The notes under the pieces were generated by a model. The model was given only the letters and a program-made list of their open reading frames with translations. It was not told where the DNA came from and did no database searches. A stretch of DNA of 64,000 bases, taken from Lycorma delicatula (lineage: Eukaryota; Arthropoda; Insecta; Hemiptera; Fulgoridae). The number at the start of each line of letters is the position of its first letter. Positions within the stretch are counted from its first letter, which is position 1. Position numbers and translations under genes: made by a program. The DNA is taken from assembly GCF_047948215.1 (NCBI RefSeq), contig NC_134458.1:134419571-134483570 (forward strand), read 5' to 3'. Of this stretch, positions 52,618 to 61,055 are shown piece after piece.

Positions 52618-55600
52618 TCTTACATGAATATACTGATTTAATTAACAAACAAAATGTTTGCTAATTAAAAATATTAATTCAATCTTTGTTAATTAAATTA
52701 AACATTCAGTAATTTCTCTTACTGTGATCCCAAATTAGAGTCATGCTGTGGGAATGAAAGTTTTGATTAGTTTTTTGACATAAATTAGTCTATCAAGATT
52801 TAGGTTACAACAATATTTATACATGTTCTGCATATGTTAACGGAGCGAAAAGAATTGTGAATGGGCTTTGGATTAAAATCTTTTATGTGATATGTTGAAA
52901 AGATGGTGATTTTTCTCAGTTAAATAGTTGTTGGATATGAAATATGATTGCCCACACATAAACTGGAAATAGTAGTTTGTTGTAACCTAAATCTCGATAG
53001 ACTAATTGATGTCAACAAACTGACAAAACTTTCATTTCCACAGGACTAATTTGGGATTGCAGTAAGAGAAATTACTGAATGTTTGTTACTGTATTAAGTC
53101 AGTATATTTATATACTACATATCAATAGAAATAATATAAGTAAACAAAATCAGTCATTTGACTGGCGTTACCTTCATTTTCTGAAAAAATCACCAGAGTA
53201 AGAAAAATTTATGTGTACAGAGGATAATGGTCATACCTTTTTTGGATTGCTTTGGTTGATTCCTATTAGTTGACTTCATGCCACAATGAAAAATTATGAG
53301 TGCATAAACTTGTGTAAAGCGCTCTATAAGTTGTACCACTACAGCCTTGTCTAAAATTGGCTATGGGGTGGCTGATTAAAGTCAATTTGTTAATTACACA
53401 TATATATATATTCTGCAGTGTATGCTACATTGTCTTTTTTGGTGAACAGCAATTAATTAATCTGAATGATTTTTTTTTCATATAGAAAACAGGGAAATGG
53501 AATGCAATGCATGTTCGCATAGCATGGGAAATATATCATCATCAGCAAAAACAAGCTGCCGAAGTGAAAGCTGGTGTTACAACAGGTGTCACAAAAAGTG
53601 ATCTTTTAAGGCCACCAACACATTTGTTTCCTGGACCACCCAGGCCTCATGACTTACCACCTTTTGCACCTCCACATCGAACTGCTCCAGCAGCTTTTGA
53701 TAGTCCTACACCTCCGTTTCCTAATATAGGTTTGTTTAATTTTATTATTATATGTTTGTTATAAAGATTTTTTTTACAAGTTATCTCTTTTTACATAATG
53801 TAGTAATTAAATATGAATATATTACGTATATGATCAAAATTAACAGTTCAATCTGTTAGAAACAGTAATGAAATTACTGAATGAGTGATCTGTTAGAAAA
53901 AAAAAAAACATTTATTATATATTTTTACAGTAACACTTAAAAAAGTTTTGAAACAGTAATTAACTGACAGCTTGATAAGGCAATGTAATCACAATTAAAG
54001 ACAATTCTGACATAAAATAAAATGTTGCACAAGAAATGGGGAGCACTGAAATATGAAATAGCTGGTTCTTTTCACCTTTGAAAGTTTACATTACTTCGTA
54101 ATGATTGGTGAATTTTTTAGTTTAGATTACAAGTGTGTGTATATTCAGAACCTAGTTAAGATAAATGCATGGCATTATGTATTTATTGTAGAATTCATTC
54201 AACACTACATTGAACCTTTTTACTACTCTAAGATTACTATTATTTCTGTTTAATTTATATGTAATTTTATAGGAAGAAGTTTGATTACTACAAATTGAAT
54301 AAACTACTTGTTAACTTAAACTAAGAAATTAGGTTCTGTTAAATAATAAATGGTTTTTTTGTTCACATGTTTAAATTTATAGGAAACCTTTAAAACTTTC
54401 TTGTCATATAAAAATTGTTCTGTTCATATGAATGAGTCTTTGACATCTTATAAATTAGCAAGTGTTTTTTTCCTTTCTAAAATCTGTTGTATCTGAATGT
54501 AAAGTAGCCAAAGCAGAATTAAAATTTAAAATAAAAAACCTTTCTTTAGAGAGTATTACTCATTAAAAAAAAAAAATAATGAAATGGAAATTACAGCTAT
54601 TCTTTATTAATACAATTGTTAATTAATGCTATTATAGTAAAAAAATAAATCATCCAATTCTGGTTTGGTTGACAACAGTGTGGACAAAGTATCTGTATCT
54701 CTATTACTATTGTGTGAATTTAATGCTAATTTAAATTCAGCTTGTTGGTTTACAAAATCAAAAAAGAATATACCAGAAACAGTTTTATATGTTGTCACTG
54801 AATAATAGATAGAGTTGATGATTAGTCAATTATTTTTAACTGAGGAGAATAATGGTAACATGACAGGTGTAGGCAGCTGCTAGAGATGCACAGCCACATT
54901 ACTTTTAATTGTTACAAGATACACATCTTTAATTGCTATTTAAGCATTAAGATGTTAAATTAAACTATGAGATTATATTTATAATAAACCATTAGCTCTG
55001 AAACTGTAATATGCATTCTTGTAGAGCAATATAGGGTAGGAAGAAGGCTGGATCTTGGAACAAGATCTGGATAAGTATTCAAAAATTATTTTAATTAAGT
55101 TTTTAAAAAAATAATTTTTATACATATCTTAAATATTTTTTCTAGATACTATTTCTTTAATTTTATAAGTTTAGAATACTCAAAAATATATATACTTTTA
55201 TTAGAAATGTTGCAAAAGTCTTGCAAGTTGTTTTATATTAGTACAGGTATAAGTTAATTTTTTTTCATCATTAATGTAGAAGTGAATATAAAAAAGTGTA
55301 GTGTAGCAGTTATATGAAAAAATATAATATGCATTTAATTTTTTTTAGTAAAATATTGTATTTCCTTAGGTTGAATTTTCTGTTATCAGTTTTTTAAAAT
55401 TCCATTGGATATTTAAAATATAGGAATTCCATTGTAATTGGTTGATGGACTTGTATTTTAAAAAAATAAGTAAATATTGTTGATTAATTCAATTTATAAG
55501 AAATGATTTAGAAAAAAATAATTAAAATCTTTTTATTTTGATGTATGGGGATATTGAGATAAACTTTTTTTTGGCATTTGAGTATTTCATTTTTTATTTG

Positions 55601-57745
55601 TTAATGACTGTGAAATCTAAAACAAAATATTCTTGACATAATTCAGCTACAATGACTGATTGCATAATCACATGTGCCACCTAACGTTACATTAGATTTT
55701 TCAGTTTAATTTGTTTATCTGAAATAGATTGATAAAAAGGAGATGACTTTATTTTTTAAACTGATAGGTTGCTGAAATTATTATAAATAAAGTATATACT
55801 GCTAACATTATATGTGTATATATTAAAAATATTTAGCAAGCTTAACTGTAACCACTAATTGATTCAGGTATTCATGCCAACTATATACATTTTACTTATA
55901 ACAATGATAATGAATTATATTATGGCATTTTATAACTGATGGATGTGTTTATGGATTCAAAAACTTTGTTATATAAATTGATGGTAAGTTTATATTCAGG
56001 TGTGTTTATAGTTTTTTTTTTTTTTTTATTAACTATATAAATGCACAGCACTTTATCATTAAAAATATTGTAGTTAAATAAAAAATGTTCTTATTAAAAA
56101 ATGATTATTATCTATTACCTAGAACTTAAGCATGGAACTGCAATTTTTTTTATTTATACAGTCTGATTTTTCTTTCTTGTAATTTTTTTTTAATTGTCTT
56201 TTGATTGTGATTGATTAGATAGAATTATTATTTTTATAATGTTCTTGTTTAGGTGGAAGCATGTTTGGGAGGTATCCTGCGACAACTGCATTTCCTTCCT
56301 TGGCATTCCCTCATGGTCCATTTAATGATCCTTGGACAAGGTAAGTGTTTTCGTTATAACAATGTAATAACAATGATTATATTTTGGGTTTATTATTAAG
56401 TTTTTATCATCAATAATCTTTTGAGATAATACAATGGATTTTTCCAGTTTCTTTTTAATATAGTTGTATCAATTTAACAATTATACTTTGTTGAATTTTA
56501 AAAAAATGAGTTTGGTTTTCTAAGATTATATATTTTGGTTTATAAATTAGCTGTTGCTTTTTAAATTATTCAAAAAGGCTAAAATTCTGTAAGTCAATTC
56601 CTTGTAGGTTCTAGATGCTTACATAAAATTTTTGGTGAAGTTCAATTCACGGGTTAAAAGAGGTTTAAACTATCCAAAGAGTGATTATGTTCGAACTCAA
56701 TTACCTTTTTTGGGTCAGTGGTTGAAATGTGCATATCAAATTTTGGTGAAAATCTCTTTATTAGTTTTTGAGGAAAGTCAAATATAGGCATAAAGGAATA
56801 CACATGAACACTGACTTTTTTATACTTTTCTCTCTGAGAACTGCCTAGAACCAAATTTTTGTGAAAATCTGATGTTACTTTTTTCCTGTATTTTGTATGA
56901 ATACAAAACTTGTTTTTGTATAAGCTAATTTAATAAATAATTTATTTGCATTAAAAATATGTCTAAAGAAGTTGTATATAAATATTTAACAAATTTTTTG
57001 ATGTGATGTACCACCACTATTATATTATTTTAAATTAATTTTACTAATAAAAGTAATCCACTTTCTATGTGTAAGGTTACAACCAAGAAGTACTGGATTC
57101 CCAACTGCAGCTCCGTGGAGTTTAAAACCAGAACCTGGTGAAGCAGAAAGAGAGAGAGAAAGAGAAAAAGAAAGAGAAAGAAGTAGAGAACGTGAACGCT
57201 CTTTGCTTAGAAGAGAAGAAAAACAAAGAAGACTTTTAGCAGCTCAGACTAAAGTTCGTGAGAGATCACCTTTAAGAGAGCCACCAGCCCCTCCTGTGCC
57301 AGCACCTGTTCCTCCTACAGTACCACCAGCACCTAGTGCTAAAGAAGAGGAAGTAGTGCTGTTAGGGAGACCACCGCCTCACTATTTACCAAGGCATCCT
57401 ACACGAAACTTACCGCCACATTTTGCACCAACACCTTGGGACCACCCATATCGGTATAATAGATTGTAATAAATTTATGCGTCGTGTGTGCATATTTCAT
57501 ATTACTGGTATATTAGCACTATTTCAGACAATTATCCAAAGGTGGATTGTAATAAATTAATGACTTTGTTCACTTATTGTTCATTATGTTTAATTTTATA
57601 AGTTTTTTTTTTAAAGTTGAATTGTAATATTTTTTCCCCAATTTTTATGATTTGTAGTACTTCATCATTAATATCTATTGGGCATTAGGAAAATATTTAA
57701 TTCATTTTAACTATATTATTTTAAAGGTTTTCTAATCTCCATAAA

Positions 57746-57785
<40 letters not shown>

Positions 57786-60700
57786 GTTGCTGCTTGGGAA
57801 TGTGACATATTTAATTCTTGAAGCTCTAGATTTTTTTTGTTATATAATTAAAATTTTTAGTAGTTAATAATGTAATTCAGATGTGAATTTATCCTGTGTG
57901 GTCATAATACTTTGGCTTCAGAAATTATATTAAAGACTTTTTTGTGCCCAAATTTCTTCATAATAAATAAACTTTTTTTATATCGTTCATCAGGTTTATT
58001 GCAGTCCACTAGATTTTGAAAATTACATACCAATGTTATGAAATAAAATGACTTCATTGGGCTACTTGGTGAATTACGTTTATACACATTTGTATGAGAT
58101 ATTTGTAGTTTGTATGTGTCCCTACTGATGAATAAGTTGTTTGAATTTTAATATATTATTGTGTTAATAATTTATTTTATTGATTAGTTTTTTGTTGTCC
58201 AATTAATTTACACTGAAATAAAAAGAATTTGGTGTAATTTCTTTATCAGAAGTTTGTAAAGAGGTTTTTTTTACAAGTTAAAACATAAAAAAAATCATGT
58301 TATTTTTTTATTCTATTTCAACAATCTTTTATTTATTTATTTATCTTTTTTTATCAAATGTTTGAGAAACATATTCTATTGAAGTTTGTGAATTTTTCTT
58401 ACTATCACTGGCAGAGAGAGCAGTCTCTATAAAAGTGTAGTCATTATGTAATTAACTTCTAATAAGACCATATATTTTTAACTGTTAGTCTTTAATTTTG
58501 AATCCTTAAGAATTATATCTTTAATATCTACTAATTTGCAAGTAAATATGTAAAATAAAGCCGAATTCTTTCAGTATATGTTTGAATTTGTTGATCGTAT
58601 TTTCTGTAAAACAAATGCCCTCTTATTATTGTGTCCACTTGTATCTTACTTTAAAGATTTATATCTTGTTAAAAGACTTCTACAATTTTTCTTCTAAATT
58701 TCATTTGTGTTTTTAATATAATTAGTTAGTGTGATATTCTGTTACCTGTACTTTTTGGTTGGTAATAACCTTTCTGATTGATTGTAATAGACGTAAAAAA
58801 TCTTTATTTTTATATGGTTGTTAAAATCAGAATTGCCATTCATTTTTTATTTAGACCAGTACAAAGTTTTAATGTTCAGTGAAGTATCATGTTATATTTA
58901 ATTTAAAAAGCCTAAAATTTTTATTTTATTTTATCAAAAATAGTCTACTTTTTTTTATTTCTTACAAAAGATTTGTCAAGATAGCAAATTTTCAAAAATA
59001 ATTTTCTTTCTTTATTTATAACAAACTGACGTTTACAGAATTTTTTTTTGAGGTCTAACTTCTTGGAAGAAATCCTACACTGATCTTTGATTGTTCATAA
59101 TTTTTATCATTTATATCACAAAATTGTGGTTTTTTGTCTTTCAAGTGTTATGCTTTTTTATATTTTGTGATTCTCTTTCAAGTGATGCTTATAATTTTTC
59201 TTTTTTAATTGTTTAAACACACCTCAAATATTAACATAGATTAAAATATAGAAATTTTTGTTTTTTTAAAAACTTATTCAGAATTTTTTTCTAAAAACAA
59301 TTCTTAAACTTTTATTGTAATTAAATGTAAATATTTATAGTTTTAAGATTAATTTGATTAATATCATGATGTTTATTCTGGTTAATCCATGTATTACTTG
59401 TTAATACTGTTGATTAATCAAGTAAACATCACAAAAAATTTTTTGGTTAATCACTTATTATTCCTAGCCTATTATTATCTAAACTCTTCATCAACAAATT
59501 TTTATCTTTTATTTAATTTTTACTTTTACATAATTTTAGATTAATATCTTCTGCGCCTACTTACAAAGAGCTAAAGAGCTAACTAAGAATTTCTAAAATT
59601 TATTTATTACAAATCATGTTATAAAAAATGACTACAACTCCTTATTAATTACCTATTGCATTGATGCATATTCCAGCACTATGTTCAGGAAAACTGCTGG
59701 AAATTATTTCCTGTTGCCTTTTCAGAACTTTATCAGTACATCTTGAATCTGTGAAACTTTTTTCCCTTAAGCTGCTTCATTTTTATTATGTGGTATATGC
59801 AAAGAAAAATTGCAGGAGTTTAGATAAAATAATTAAAGAATGAGAATCATGTTCATTTGAATTCCCTATATGAACACAGTGTTCTTTTTGTCCAGTCATT
59901 TAAGATAAACTCAAATCTTGCTGTACAGAACTGCACATCCAAATTCTGATAAATTTTTTGGAATGTCCCATATGGTAAATTTAAAGCTTTACAACTTAAT
60001 GAATTATATACAGACAATTTTCATGGATTTTTTCATGAATATAGACAGTATTTGAATCATTGATGCTAGTTGAATGACATTCAGAATATTCATTGTCTTC
60101 AATGTTTGTTCTGGTATTTTTTAAATGCTTAAACCTCTTGCATCAGATAGTCTCATCCACAGATCTATTATCAAAAACTGGTTTCAACATTTGGTGTGTT
60201 TCTGTCACTGTCTTCGTAGATTTGAAAAAAAATTTAACATAATCTTTTGCTGTATTATGATAGATTATGTTAACACTTTTTAAATACCATAAAAATAAAT
60301 TCATAAAAAAGCCCAGTATAAATGTATGTGACTTTGTTGGTAATGCTGCATACTAAATTGGTACCTTAGTCTTACTGGAGGAGGCACCTAGCAACATAAT
60401 TATGTATAGATGTCTTATTTATATTTAAATAATCAGGTAAAACCAGAATAATTTAATGCATTTTTGAACTTTGATTCAATTGCATGCATTTTTTGGCATA
60501 TCTTTTATTTCATTAATCTCATCTTTTTCTGAAATGCTTGTCCTACTTTGTGGTAATAGAAAATAAATGAATATAAAATACAAATTTATATTAATATTTC
60601 TCACTATATATTCTTTATATAAAATATATAAAACATATAGGTATCTTAAATAAAGGTTAGATTATAATCAAACTACTCCATTTATATTAGTATGTGGGTT

Positions 60701-61011
60701 GGTCATTTATATAACCTTCCCTTTATCCACTCATCATCCCTTCTACTTTAAACAGGTAACCATGGAAATTATGTCAGGTACTGTCCTGAGTCCATCTGTT
60801 AGCACCATATAGTGGGTACTTCTAGTTGTGAACAGGGCTGCTACTTTTTTATTGGGGATCAGCACAATAGCAGTTTGCCTTTGGAAGAACTATGTTGCAG
60901 ATAGTTTCCTGTATAAAAAGCCAAACTAGGGCTGACTGGTTTGCTGGATGAAGCTGGGTCTTCCGCTCATCCTTAAATATAAAATAAATTACATTAGTGT
61001 TTTTATATGCT

Positions 61012-61055
<44 letters not shown>

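Larger units (their letters stand above)
50668..53485 (+). other. Intron after exon 9
   Basis: 2.8 kb, gtatgt to catatag. It contains a possible antisense LINE remnant (51.24-51.86 kb), an (AAT)n run and a MITE. Other parts are AT-rich. Confidence 0.85.
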
